A stretch of 64,000 nt of DNA from JAENVT01 sp963773085 (GCA_963773085.1 CAVYZS010000010.1:124001-188000), one strand, 5' to 3'. Numbered from the stretch's first letter, positions 8,162 through 16,436 are shown. Numbers and translations are program-made. The notes: generated by a model from the sequence alone, not told the origin.

Positions 8162-9064
8162 ATGTACGAACTGATCAGGGCCAACAAGCGGCGCAGCGCG
8201 CTGCTGATTGCCGGTTTCGTGGTACTGCTCTCGTTGGCTGGCGCAGCGTTCGGGGCGTTCATGGGATCTGGCCCGGCCCCCGCCATCTTCGCCCTGGTGT
8301 TCTCGGGGGCCATGGCATTCGCGTCGTATTGGAAGGCCGACTCCATCGCACTCGCAGTCAGTCGCGCCAAGCCTGCCGACCCGCAGCAGTACCAGCGGTT
8401 GCACAACCTCGTCGAAGGTCTGTGCATCGCCGGTGGGCTTCCCAAACCGCGGGTCTTCATCGTCGAGGATCCGGCGCCCAACGCATTTGCCACGGGCCGC
8501 AATCCGAAGCACGCCGCGATTGCCGTCACCACCGGACTGCTGGAGAAATTGAACCGCGTCGAGTTGGAGGGCGTCATTGCCCACGAGCTGTCGCACGTGC
8601 GCAACTACGACATCCTGGTGTCGACATTGGCAGTCACTCTTGTCGGCTCGATAGCTCTACTCAGCAGCATCGGTATGCGGATGATGTGGTGGAACGGTGG
8701 TCGAGAGCGTCGCGAGGGCGATCGCGACGGCGGCAACCCGTTGGCCATCCTGGGGCTCGTGTTCCTGATCCTCGCTCCGATCATTGCCAAGGTCATGCAG
8801 GCGGCTGTCAGCCGACGCCGAGAAACGCTGGCCGACGTCAGCGCCTGCCAGATGACCCGGTACCCACCCGGTCTGATCTCGGCGCTGGAAAAGCTGCGCG
8901 ACGACACGACCGTCACTCACTCTGCTACAACTGCGACCGCACATATGTGGATCGAGCAGCCGATGTCAGGCGTGGGCGACGCCGGCAAGTTCGGGCGCTT
9001 GAACCGCATGTTCGACACCCACCCCCCGCTCGAAGAGCGCATTGCCCTGTTGAGAGAACTGTGA
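8162..9064 (+). CDS. htpX: M48 family membrane zinc protease (HtpX-like)
   Basis: The 300-residue membrane protease likely degrades damaged membrane proteins. Two N-terminal transmembrane segments (about 12-55) precede the zinc site H-E-x2-H (His141, Glu142, His145). Hydrophobic helices at about 155-175 and 193-213 follow, then the third-ligand motif with Glu221 (RETLAD). The C-terminal THPP-x-EERI element is typical of the family. It pairs with lemA upstream, a common arrangement. Its stop overlaps the next gene's GTG. The last 144 bp are duplicated downstream at 10218-10358. Confidence 0.93.
   Translation: MYELIRANKRRSALLIAGFVVLLSLAGAAFGAFMGSGPAPAIFALVFSGAMAFASYWKADSIALAVSRAKPADPQQYQRLHNLVEGLCIAGGLPKPRVFIVEDPAPNAFATGRNPKHAAIAVTTGLLEKLNRVELEGVIAHELSHVRNYDILVSTLAVTLVGSIALLSSIGMRMMWWNGGRERREGDRDGGNPLAILGLVFLILAPIIAKVMQAAVSRRRETLADVSACQMTRYPPGLISALEKLRDDTTVTHSATTATAHMWIEQPMSGVGDAGKFGRLNRMFDTHPPLEERIALLREL
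8921..9064 (+). repeat. Parent segment of a tandem duplication (3' end of htpX)
   Basis: This coding segment is repeated, diverged, at 10218-10358 immediately before the second DUF3048 gene. Long identical stretches include TTGAACCGCATGTTC and CCCCCCGCTCGAAGAGCGCA. The shared junction AACTGTGAAA leads into a DUF3048 gene in both copies. Confidence 0.85.
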
Positions 9065-10167
9065 AACATGCCAAGGCACTATCGATCCTGATCACCGCGC
9101 TCGCACTGGTCGCGTGTAGCGACGCCGGTGCCGCGCCGAGCGCCCTCGTGGCTGACCGATCCACAACGACCACACAACCAACGCCAGAATCGACCACGTC
9201 GTCGTCGACGACAACGTCGACGTCATCGACGTCATCGACCACAACCACCACCACGATTCCTCCGGAGCCGGTCATGCCCCTCACGGGACTCCCCGTGGTG
9301 GATCCAGCGCTCGCTGCACGTCCGGCAGTCGTGGTCAAGGTCTCCAACGATCCGGGGGCACGGCCGCAATCCGGTCTTGATTCCGCCGACATCGTGTTCG
9401 AGGCGTGGGGTGCAGGCCCCACTCGGTTCGCAACTGTGTTCCAGAGCGAGGACGCTCCGAACGTCGGCCCGATCCGTTCTGCCCGCACCCAGGACGTCGA
9501 CCTGGTTGGCTCGTTCAACGGTGCCGTGTTCGCCTGCTCAGGCGGCAACGCGCGAGCCATCGAAGCCATTCGCTCGTCAGACCTGCTGGTGATGACGGAG
9601 GGCAAGGGCCCAGGCTGGCGGCTCGACAAGAAGCGTCACCGACCACACGCCACGTTCAACGACACCGCCTCACTCCGCCTGAATGCCGATCCCGCCCGGC
9701 CCGGTCCTGCACAGCAGTTCCAATATCGCCAGGCCGGTGTTGCAGCCACGGGTGACGCTTCGGTGGGGTTCAACCTGCACATCCAGAGCGTGCGTGCCCA
9801 GTGGCGCTTTGTACCCGAAACCAACAACTACGAGCGTTCGCAGGACGGAGAGCCCCACGTGTTGGCCGACGGCACGCGTGTTCAGTTCAACAACGTCATC
9901 GTGCTGTGGATCGACTACGAGCACAGCCCGGCCGACGCACGATCGCCCGACGGCGGCACGATTGGCAGCGGCGACGCTGTGGTATTCACCAACGGCACGG
10001 TGACGGCCGCCTCGTGGAGCCGCGACGACCGTCTGAAACCTATCTCCCTCGTCGGTCCCTCTGGCTCGCCGATCCTGCTGACGCCGGGAACGACCTGGTT
10101 CGAGCTGGCCAACACCGGCCTGGGTAGCTTCCCCGGGACCGACGAGCTCGAGATCCTGCCCGCCTGA
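9061..10167 (+). CDS. DUF3048 (YerB-like) lipoprotein, copy 1
   Basis: A 368-residue exported lipoprotein. A short basic start is followed by a hydrophobic segment ending in the lipobox L-V-A-C (Cys about residue 19), then a Ser/Thr-rich linker. Two DUF3048 parts follow, with motifs PLTGLP, QSGLD-ADIVFE, GPIRSAR and, near the end, WSRDDRLKP and LLTPG-TWFEL. The biochemical function of DUF3048 is not established. GTG 9061 overlaps the htpX stop (GTGA). A paralogue follows in tandem. Confidence 0.85.
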   Translation: MKHAKALSILITALALVACSDAGAAPSALVADRSTTTTQPTPESTTSSSTTTSTSSTSSTTTTTTIPPEPVMPLTGLPVVDPALAARPAVVVKVSNDPGARPQSGLDSADIVFEAWGAGPTRFATVFQSEDAPNVGPIRSARTQDVDLVGSFNGAVFACSGGNARAIEAIRSSDLLVMTEGKGPGWRLDKKRHRPHATFNDTASLRLNADPARPGPAQQFQYRQAGVAATGDASVGFNLHIQSVRAQWRFVPETNNYERSQDGEPHVLADGTRVQFNNVIVLWIDYEHSPADARSPDGGTIGSGDAVVFTNGTVTAASWSRDDRLKPISLVGPSGSPILLTPGTTWFELANTGLGSFPGTDELEILPA

Positions 10168-10181
10168 CCGGCTCCGACGCA

Positions 10182-10200
10182 CGTCACAAGCGGTGTGACG
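10182..10200. terminator. Perfect 7-bp hairpin after DUF3048 copy 1
   Basis: CGTCACA (10182-10188) pairs with TGTGACG (10194-10200) across 5 nt, 14 bp after the stop. It lacks a T-run, like the other hairpins in this region. Confidence 0.35.
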
Positions 10201-10217
10201 ACCCAAGGCGGGCTCGT

Positions 10218-10358
10218 TCTGCTACAACTGCTACTGCACATTTGTGGATCGAGCCGCTGTGTCGGGCGCGGGCGACACCGGCGCGTCGGCAGCTTGAACC
10301 GCATGTTCAAATCCGCCCCCCGCTCGAAGAGCGCATTGCATCGCTGAGGGAACTGTGA
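10218..10358 (+). pseudogene. Fossil copy of the htpX 3' end between the DUF3048 paralogues
   Basis: This is a diverged 141-bp copy of 8921-9064. Substitutions and a net loss of three bases relative to the parent have degraded it, and it starts mid-gene, so it cannot encode a protease. It shows that the duplicated unit was the htpX tail plus the whole DUF3048 gene. It now serves as the leader of DUF3048 copy 2. Confidence 0.8.
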
Positions 10359-11443
10359 AAAACACCAAGACCATCACGACACTGATGATTGCCGCGCTCG
10401 CGCTGGCTTCATGCAGCAGCTCGGGCGAATCGGCGGCCACGACCGTGTCCGAGGCCACCGTGGCGCCCAGCACCGAGCCGGAGGTGACGACCACGACGCG
10501 CCCCCCGAGCACAACGGGCGAATCGACGACGACGTCGACGACGATTCCTGCCGATCCGGTCATGCCGCTGACCGGCTTGCCGATCGAAGACCCCGCGCTC
10601 GCCGGTCGTCCGGCATTGGTCGTCAAGATCGACAATCATCCCGAGGCTCGTCCGCAGAGCGGCCTGAACCAGGCCGACATCGTCTACGAGGAGAATGTCG
10701 AACAGCTCACCCGGTTCGCCGCTGTGTTCCAGACGAGCGACCCCGATCCGGTCGGGCCGATCCGCAGCGGACGCGAGCAGGATGTGGAGCTGCTCGGTTC
10801 ATTGAACAAGCCCATCTTCGCGTGGAGCGGGGGGAACCCCGGCGTGACGGCAGCGATCAACGGCTCCGATTTCGTGGTGGCCAACGTACAGACCAATGCC
10901 CGCAAGGCCAGCCAGTCGTACCGGGCACGCGACCGTGGCGTGCCCCACAACCTCTACGCCCAGGGCAGCGGTCTGTTCACGATGGCGCCTGAAGGCGCCG
11001 GCCCACCGCCGCAACAGTTCGCCTACCGCAAGGACGGCGAAGCGGTCGCCGGCGATCCGTCGGCAGGGGTCGAGCTGGCCATGGACGGGGTCAAGGTTCG
11101 CTGGGCGTTCGACCCGAAGTCTGGTACCTACCTGCGGTTCCAGGGAGGTAAGGCGCACAACGACGCCGCCCTCGGCCAGGTCAATGCCGCCAACGTCGTC
11201 GTCCTCGTCGTCGACTATGTACAGAGCCAGATCTACGCGCCCAGTCCCATCGCCCAGACCGTCGGTACCGGCGAGGTGTTCGTCTTCAGTGGCGGCTCGG
11301 CGGTGCACGGCACGTGGAGCCGCGACGATCGACTGAAGCCGTTCACATTGACCGGCGACGACGGCAAGCCGATCCTGCTGACGCCCGGACGCACGTGGGT
11401 CGAGTTGGCCCGCGCCGATACAACGACACCGAGCGGTGCCTGA
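10355..11443 (+). CDS. DUF3048 (YerB-like) lipoprotein, copy 2
   Basis: A 362-residue paralogue of the preceding gene with the same plan: signal peptide ending in lipobox L-A-S-C, Thr-rich linker with a run of Thr codons, then PLTGLP, QSGLN-ADIVYEE, GPIRSGREQD, and a C-terminal WSRDDRLKPF and LLTPGRTWVEL. GTG 10355 sits in the same junction sequence (AACTGTGAAA) as copy 1, which supports the start in both. Divergence between the copies is considerable, so the duplication is not recent. Confidence 0.85.
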   Translation: MKNTKTITTLMIAALALASCSSSGESAATTVSEATVAPSTEPEVTTTTRPPSTTGESTTTSTTIPADPVMPLTGLPIEDPALAGRPALVVKIDNHPEARPQSGLNQADIVYEENVEQLTRFAAVFQTSDPDPVGPIRSGREQDVELLGSLNKPIFAWSGGNPGVTAAINGSDFVVANVQTNARKASQSYRARDRGVPHNLYAQGSGLFTMAPEGAGPPPQQFAYRKDGEAVAGDPSAGVELAMDGVKVRWAFDPKSGTYLRFQGGKAHNDAALGQVNAANVVVLVVDYVQSQIYAPSPIAQTVGTGEVFVFSGGSAVHGTWSRDDRLKPFTLTGDDGKPILLTPGRTWVELARADTTTPSGA

Positions 11444-11466
11444 CCGGCACGGGCCAGGACGCGAAA

Positions 11467-11485
11467 CTGGTGGCCAGACCACCAG
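11467..11485. terminator. Perfect 7-bp hairpin after DUF3048 copy 2
   Basis: CTGGTGG (11467-11473) pairs with CCACCAG (11479-11485) across a 5-nt loop, 23 bp after the stop and before the pdxS promoter region. No T-run is present. Confidence 0.4.
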
Positions 11486-11503
11486 CTACATGTCGGCAAC
11501 TCC

Positions 11504-11533
11504 TTGGGTCGTGTATCGGTCGGGCGATACGCT
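11504..11533 (+). promoter_or_regulatory. Putative pdxS promoter
   Basis: TTGGGT (11504-11509), 18 bp, then TACGCT (11528-11533), with the pdxS ATG six bases later. This fits the actinobacterial TANNNT -10 with a near-leaderless transcript; AGAGGT just before the ATG could equally be a ribosome-binding site. Confidence 0.4.
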
Positions 11534-11539
11534 AGAGGT

Positions 11540-12439
11540 ATGACTTCGAGCACCTCCTCGCCGCGCGCCACTGGCACGTACCCGGTCAAACGCGGCCTTG
11601 CCGAGATGTTGAAAGGTGGCGTCATCATGGATGTCGTCACCGCTGAGCAGGCCAAAATTGCAGAGGATGCAGGAGCATGTGCGGTGATGGCGCTCGAGCG
11701 GGTTCCTGCTGACATCCGCCGGGACGGAGGGGTGGCTCGAATGAGCGATCCCGAGATGATCGAAGCCATCAAGGCGGCAGTCACGATCCCTGTCATGGCG
11801 AAGGCACGTATCGGCCACTTCGTCGAGGCCCAGATCCTCGAGGCCCTCGGCGTCGACTACGTCGACGAGAGCGAAGTGCTGACTCCGGCCGACGAAACGC
11901 ACCACATCGACAAGTACAGGTTCACGGTTCCCTTCGTGTGCGGCGCGACCAACCTGGGCGAGGCGCTCCGACGCATCAGCGAGGGAGCCTGTCTGATCCG
12001 CTCCAAAGGCGAGGCGGGCACCGGCAACATCGTCGAAGCCGTCCGCCACTTGCGCAACATCATCGGTGACATCCGCAAGGTCGGTCAGGCCGATTCGGCT
12101 GAGCTGTTCCAGTGGGCCAAACAACTTCAGGCACCGTTGCCGTTGGTACAGGAGATCGCCGAGACGGGCTGGCTTCCGGTTCCGCTGTTCTGTGCCGGCG
12201 GCATCGCAACACCGGCCGACGCCGCCCTGGCGATGCAACTCGGCGCCGAGGCGGTGTTCGTCGGCTCGGGCATTTTCAAGAGCGACGATCCAGCCCCGCG
12301 AGCCAAGGCCATTGTCGAAGCAACGACTCATTTCCGCGACGCAGACATCCTCGCCAAGGTCAGCCGGGGCCTGGGCGCCCCGATGACAGGCATCGGCATG
12401 GACGAGATCAATCAGCGGTACGCGGAGCGCGGCTGGTAA
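11540..12439 (+). CDS. pdxS: Pyridoxal 5'-phosphate synthase, synthase subunit PdxS
   Basis: The TIM-barrel subunit of the glutamine-dependent PLP synthase. It builds PLP from ribose 5-phosphate, glyceraldehyde 3-phosphate and ammonia supplied by PdxT. The 299-residue product contains GGVIMDVV near the N-terminus, VPADIRRDGGVARM, the catalytic Lys regions MAKARIGH and IRSKGEAGTG, and the phosphate-binding LFCAGGIATPADAALAMQLGA. ATG 11540 is favoured by the promoter spacing and family N-terminus. pdxT follows 2 bp after the stop. Confidence 0.97.
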   Translation: MTSSTSSPRATGTYPVKRGLAEMLKGGVIMDVVTAEQAKIAEDAGACAVMALERVPADIRRDGGVARMSDPEMIEAIKAAVTIPVMAKARIGHFVEAQILEALGVDYVDESEVLTPADETHHIDKYRFTVPFVCGATNLGEALRRISEGACLIRSKGEAGTGNIVEAVRHLRNIIGDIRKVGQADSAELFQWAKQLQAPLPLVQEIAETGWLPVPLFCAGGIATPADAALAMQLGAEAVFVGSGIFKSDDPAPRAKAIVEATTHFRDADILAKVSRGLGAPMTGIGMDEINQRYAERGW

Positions 12440-12441
12440 CG

Positions 12442-13032
12442 ATGTCTCCGGTGGGCGGGCCCGACCGGCTCGTCGGTGTGCTGGCACTACAGGGGGCGTT
12501 CGTGGCCCATCAGCGCGCCCTCGAGACTGCTGGTGCGACGACTCGACAGATCCGTCAGCCGAGTGACCTCTCCGGCCTCGACGCGCTCATCATCCCCGGC
12601 GGCGAGAGCACGACGATGTCGCGGTTGCTCGGCACCTCTGGGTTGTTCGACGAGATCAAAGCGATGCTCAGCGACGGCCTGCCGGTCTTCGGTACGTGCG
12701 CGGGGATGATCTTGCTGGCTTCGGAGGTAACCGATGGACGGCCCGATCAGCTCAGCTTCGGAGCGATCGATATGTCGGTGCAACGCAATGGCTACGGCCG
12801 TCAGATCGACAGCTTCGAGACGGATCTCGAGGTGGTCGGGCTCGAGCGTCCATTCCACGCAGTGTTCATTCGTGCGCCGAAGGTCGTTGCCATCGGTCCC
12901 AACGTCGAGGTGCTGGCCGAGCACGACGGTGTTCCCGTCGTGGCTCGACAGGGTCACGTGATGGTGGCATCGTTTCACCCGGAACTCACCGGCGACGCTC
13001 GGCTGCACGCGAGATTCCTTCAGGAGGTCTAG
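12442..13032 (+). CDS. pdxT: Pyridoxal 5'-phosphate synthase, glutaminase subunit PdxT
   Basis: A class I glutamine amidotransferase that feeds ammonia to PdxS. In the 196-residue product the oxyanion/glutamine loop PGGESTT lies at 52-58, the nucleophile is Cys86 (GTCAGM), and the His179/Glu181 pair is in FHPEL. ATG 12442 places it just after pdxS, so the two are probably co-translated; yebC follows 3 bp after the stop. Confidence 0.96.
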   Translation: MSPVGGPDRLVGVLALQGAFVAHQRALETAGATTRQIRQPSDLSGLDALIIPGGESTTMSRLLGTSGLFDEIKAMLSDGLPVFGTCAGMILLASEVTDGRPDQLSFGAIDMSVQRNGYGRQIDSFETDLEVVGLERPFHAVFIRAPKVVAIGPNVEVLAEHDGVPVVARQGHVMVASFHPELTGDARLHARFLQEV

Positions 13033-13035
13033 GCC

Positions 13036-13782
13036 ATGTCAGGCCATTCGAAATGGGCAACCATCAAGCACAAGAAGGGCGCCGCCGACCAGGCCCGCGG
13101 CAAACTCTTCGCCAAGATCGCCCGTCAACTGGAGGTCGCAGCTCGCGATGGTGGTGGCGATCCCAGTTCCAACGCCACGCTGCGCACGGTGATGCTCAAG
13201 GCCAAGGCCGGACAGATGACGAACGACGCCATCGATCGGGCGATCAAGCGCGGGACCGGTGAGGAAGACGGCCGCACGTACGAGGCGATCACCTATGAGG
13301 GGTACGCGCCCGGGGGAGTCGCGCTGCTCATCGATGTGCTGACAGACAATCGAAACCGCACCGGCGCCGAGGTCCGAAACATCTTCTCGAAGCTCGGCGG
13401 CTCGATGGCCGAACCGGGTGCCGTGGGGTGGCAGTTCACCAGACGAGGCGTTGTCCTGGTCGCCGACGGCGACGAGGACAACGTGATGATGGCCGCCCTC
13501 GATGCGGGCGCGGACGACGTGTCGAGCGAGGGCGACGGCTTCCGTGTCACCTGTGATCCCTCGATGGTCTATGACGTCCGCGATGCATTGCAGGCTGCCG
13601 GGTTCGAGATCGAATCTGCGGAGAGCACGATGGTGGCCGGCCTGCAGGTCGCGGTGACAGATGCCGACGACGCCCGGAAGATCCTGCGGATCGTCGATGC
13701 GTTCGAGGACAACGACGACGTACAGGACGTGTACAGCAATTTTGACATCAGCGATGAACTCATGGAGGCGGTCGAGGCATGA
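13036..13782 (+). CDS. yebC: YebC/PmpR family protein
   Basis: The 248-residue protein opens with the family hallmark MSGHSKWATIKHKKGA and continues with the three-domain YebC plan (RTYEAITYEGYAPGGVALLI, NRTGAEVRNIFSK, the acidic insert with VTCDP). Members are described as transcriptional regulators and, more recently, as translation factors that help with proline stretches; which applies here is open. The stop overlaps the start of the peroxiredoxin (ATGA). Confidence 0.95.
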   Translation: MSGHSKWATIKHKKGAADQARGKLFAKIARQLEVAARDGGGDPSSNATLRTVMLKAKAGQMTNDAIDRAIKRGTGEEDGRTYEAITYEGYAPGGVALLIDVLTDNRNRTGAEVRNIFSKLGGSMAEPGAVGWQFTRRGVVLVADGDEDNVMMAALDAGADDVSSEGDGFRVTCDPSMVYDVRDALQAAGFEIESAESTMVAGLQVAVTDADDARKILRIVDAFEDNDDVQDVYSNFDISDELMEAVEA

Positions 13783-14228
13783 CCGTCGGCGTGGGCGACA
13801 AGGCCCCAGGGTTTCGTCTGCCCGCGACGGGTGGGTCGACGGTGGCGCTCGCCGACTTCATCGGCAGGCCGGTGGTGCTGGTCTTCTACCCGGGGGACGA
13901 CACACCCGTGTGCACGAAACAGCTCAGCTCCTACAACCGCGACCTCGATGAATTCGAGGCGCTCGACGCTCAGGTGCTGGGAATCTCGGCCCAGGGCGTC
14001 GAAAGCCACGAGGCGTTCGCCGACAAGAACGGGTTGAAGTTCCCGCTGCTGGCCGACACAGACAAGGCCGTTGCCGGACTGTACGGCACACTCGGCCCGC
14101 TCGGCTTCCCCCGGCGCAGCGTGTTCATCGTCGATCGCCAGGGATTGGTGCGCTACGCTCACCGAGCAATCGCCGGGCTCACCTACCGTCCGGTCAGCGA
14201 ACTCGTCGAGGTGCTTGCCGCGATGTAG
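13779..14228 (+). CDS. Peroxiredoxin (AhpC/TSA, Bcp-like)
   Basis: The 149-residue thiol peroxidase reduces hydroperoxides. The peroxidatic Cys45 lies in FYPGDDTPVCT; the usual Bcp motif has Gly where this has Val just before the Cys. No obvious resolving Cys is present elsewhere, so it would be of the 1-Cys type. It is translationally coupled to yebC and lies directly upstream of ruvC. Confidence 0.88.
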   Translation: MTVGVGDKAPGFRLPATGGSTVALADFIGRPVVLVFYPGDDTPVCTKQLSSYNRDLDEFEALDAQVLGISAQGVESHEAFADKNGLKFPLLADTDKAVAGLYGTLGPLGFPRRSVFIVDRQGLVRYAHRAIAGLTYRPVSELVEVLAAM

Positions 14229-14242
14229 CAAGCGGTCCGTAG

Positions 14243-14248
14243 TACAGT
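14243..14248 (+). promoter_or_regulatory. Putative -10 element of ruvC
   Basis: TACAGT matches TANNNT and lies eight bases before the only usable ruvC start (GTG 14257), consistent with a leaderless or nearly leaderless transcript. I see no convincing -35. Confidence 0.4.
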
Positions 14249-14249
14249 A

Positions 14250-14263
14250 CGAACTTGTGTTCG
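14250..14263. promoter_or_regulatory. LexA (SOS) box overlapping the ruvC start
   Basis: CGAAC-TTGT-GTTCG is a perfect 5+4+5 palindrome matching the Gram-positive/actinobacterial SOS box CGAAC-N4-GTTCG. It sits directly after a -10-like TACAGT and spans the GTG start of ruvC, so bound LexA would block transcription initiation of ruvCAB. Confidence 0.8.
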
Positions 14264-14784
14264 TTGCGCAGCGCGTCCTGGGGATCGACCCCGGTCTCAC
14301 CCGTTGCGGATATGCCGTGCTCGACAGCCTCGCGCCGGGCGCGCCCTCGGCGGTGTCACTCGGCGTTCTGCGCACACCGCCGACCGACGCACTGCCGCAG
14401 CGCCTGGCGTCGCTGCAGGCCGAGATCGTTGCCCTTCTCACTGAGTTTCGGCCTGATGTGGTAGCTGTCGAACAGGTCTTCTTCCAGGTGAACGTGCGCA
14501 CGGCAATGAGCGTCGGGCAGGCGAGCGGCCTCGCTCTTGCGGAAGCGGCCGCCTTCGGCTGCCAGGTCGTGCAATACACACCAAACCAGGTCAAGAACTC
14601 CGTGGCCGGCTGGGGTGGCGCCGACAAGTCACAGGTCCAGAAGATGGTTCAGGTGCGGCTCGGGTTTTCCACGCCACCGCGCCCCGCCGACGCCGCCGAT
14701 GCCGCGGCGCTCGCGCTGTGCCACCTGTCGTCCGCGCCACTGCGCCGGCACCTCGAGGCACTGTCGAGGGCGGTCGGCGGATGA
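14257..14784 (+). CDS. ruvC: Holliday junction resolvase RuvC
   Basis: The 175-residue endonuclease cuts Holliday junctions as part of RuvABC. The acidic metal-binding residues are visible: Asp11 (GIDPG), Glu72 (VEQVFF), and Asp145/Asp148 (DAADA). GTG 14257 is the only in-frame start near the conserved RVLGIDPG; upstream codons offer none before the peroxiredoxin. An SOS box overlaps the start. The stop overlaps the ruvA ATG. Confidence 0.95.
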   Translation: MFVAQRVLGIDPGLTRCGYAVLDSLAPGAPSAVSLGVLRTPPTDALPQRLASLQAEIVALLTEFRPDVVAVEQVFFQVNVRTAMSVGQASGLALAEAAAFGCQVVQYTPNQVKNSVAGWGGADKSQVQKMVQVRLGFSTPPRPADAADAAALALCHLSSAPLRRHLEALSRAVGG

Positions 14785-15368
14785 TCGGGTCGTTGCGGGG
14801 TTCCGTGCTCGAACGACTCGACGACGGGCGAGTGTTGGTCGAGGTCGGTGGCGTCGGTTATCTGGTCACCGTCACGCCTCGCACCCTGGCCGAGCTCGAG
14901 CCGACATCACCGGTGTTCCTCTATGTGCACCACCACATCCGCGAGGACGCGCAGATGTTGTTCGGATTCCTGCGCCGCGACGAACGAGCCACGTTCGACA
15001 TCCTCATCGCGACTCACGGCATCGGCCCGGCGCTGGCGGTCGCCATCCTCGGTACCCACTCACCCACGGCGCTCGTCGACATCGTCGCCGGAAACGATCT
15101 CGGCGCCCTGACGCTGGTGCCCGGGGTCGGCAAGAAGACGGCCGAGCGATTGCTCGTCGAGTTGCGCAATCGGCTCAACCTGCCGATGCTCGATCCACTC
15201 ACCATGGGCAACGGAAGCAGTGCGATCGGAGATGTCCGCGAAGCGCTTGCAGGCCTCGGCTATGCATCTGAGGAGATTCGCGATGCGATGCGCGAGGTGC
15301 CCGAGTCGGCATCGGCCGAGGACATGCTGCGCGATGCTCTGCGTCTGCTGGGGGTTCGACGTGCGTGA
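14781..15368 (+). CDS. ruvA: Holliday junction branch-migration subunit RuvA
   Basis: The 195-residue protein tetramerises on four-way junctions and loads RuvB. The N-terminal OB fold starts MIGSLRGSVLE, and the helix-hairpin-helix motifs appear at THGIGPALAVAIL and VPGVGKKTAERLLVEL. The C-terminal domain III (EALAGLGYASEEI) contacts RuvB. It overlaps ruvC by 4 bp and ruvB by 8 bp, so the three genes form one SOS-controlled unit. Confidence 0.96.
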   Translation: MIGSLRGSVLERLDDGRVLVEVGGVGYLVTVTPRTLAELEPTSPVFLYVHHHIREDAQMLFGFLRRDERATFDILIATHGIGPALAVAILGTHSPTALVDIVAGNDLGALTLVPGVGKKTAERLLVELRNRLNLPMLDPLTMGNGSSAIGDVREALAGLGYASEEIRDAMREVPESASAEDMLRDALRLLGVRRA

Positions 15369-16395
15369 GGAGTTCCTCGATCCTGCTCCGACCGACGACG
15401 TCGAAGAGGCGGACGAAGCGGGGCTACGGCCGCGGCGGCTGAGCGAGTTCGTCGGTCAGGGCGAACTGAAAGAGCACCTCACCATCGTGCTCGAGGCCGC
15501 CAAGATGCGCGGCCAGCCGGCCGACCACTTGTTGCTGGCAGGCCCCCCGGGGCTCGGCAAGACCAGCCTGGCCGGCATTGTCGCCGTCGAGATGGGCGTG
15601 CACATGCACATCACATCCGGCCCGGCACTCGAACGAGCCGGTGACCTGGCGGCGATCCTCACCAAGCTCGGCGACGGTGACGTGCTGTTCATCGACGAGA
15701 TCCACCGCCTGTCGCGCGTGGTCGAAGAGATCCTCTACCCGGCGATGGAAGACTTCCAGCTCGACATCGTGGTCGGCAAGGGCCCCGCGGCCTCGTCGAT
15801 CCGGCTCAGCCTGCCACCTTTCACACTGGTCGGAGCCACAACGCGCACGGGAATGATCACAGGACCGTTGCGCGATCGCTTCGGCCTGGTCGCCCGGCTC
15901 GACTACTACGCAGACGATGAACTGGAGACCATCGTTCGGCGTGCCGCCGGGATCCTTCGGGTCAGCATCACGCCCGAGGCTGCGTGGGAGATTGCCCGCC
16001 GCTCGCGAGGCACGCCGCGGATCGCCAACCGTTTGCTGCGGCGCGTTCGCGACTACGCAGAGGTGCGCGGCGACGGCACGATCTCGGTGACCACAGCGCA
16101 GGATGGTCTGAAGTTGTTCGGTGTCGATGGCCGGGGACTCGACAAGGTCGACCGGGCGATACTTGCGGCGATCTGCAAGCAGTTTCACGGCGGGCCGGTC
16201 GGGCTCAGCACCCTGGCGATCAGCATCGGCGAGCAACCCGAGACGGTCGAAGACATGTACGAACCGTTCCTGATCCAGCAAGGCATGCTGGCGCGCACGC
16301 CTCGCGGTCGGGTGGCCATGGCCGCGGCGTACGAGCACATCGGGATGACACCGCCGTCAGCCGGCGCCGCGCCGACATCCTCCCTGTTCGACTGA
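15361..16395 (+). CDS. ruvB: Holliday junction branch-migration ATPase RuvB
   Basis: A 344-residue AAA+ motor driving branch migration. It shows LRPRRLSEFVGQ, Walker A GPPGLGKTS, Walker B VLFIDEIHRL, sensor 1 GATTRTG, the arginine-finger region GPLRDRFG, and a C-terminal winged helix ending MARTPRGR-type. GTG 15361 lies within the end of ruvA. A 35-nt palindromic element follows 42 bp after the stop. Confidence 0.97.
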   Translation: MREEFLDPAPTDDVEEADEAGLRPRRLSEFVGQGELKEHLTIVLEAAKMRGQPADHLLLAGPPGLGKTSLAGIVAVEMGVHMHITSGPALERAGDLAAILTKLGDGDVLFIDEIHRLSRVVEEILYPAMEDFQLDIVVGKGPAASSIRLSLPPFTLVGATTRTGMITGPLRDRFGLVARLDYYADDELETIVRRAAGILRVSITPEAAWEIARRSRGTPRIANRLLRRVRDYAEVRGDGTISVTTAQDGLKLFGVDGRGLDKVDRAILAAICKQFHGGPVGLSTLAISIGEQPETVEDMYEPFLIQQGMLARTPRGRVAMAAAYEHIGMTPPSAGAAPTSSLFD

Positions 16396-16436
16396 CGCTC
16401 ATCATCGGGCCGCAGACTCGAGCTCCGCCGATTCTT

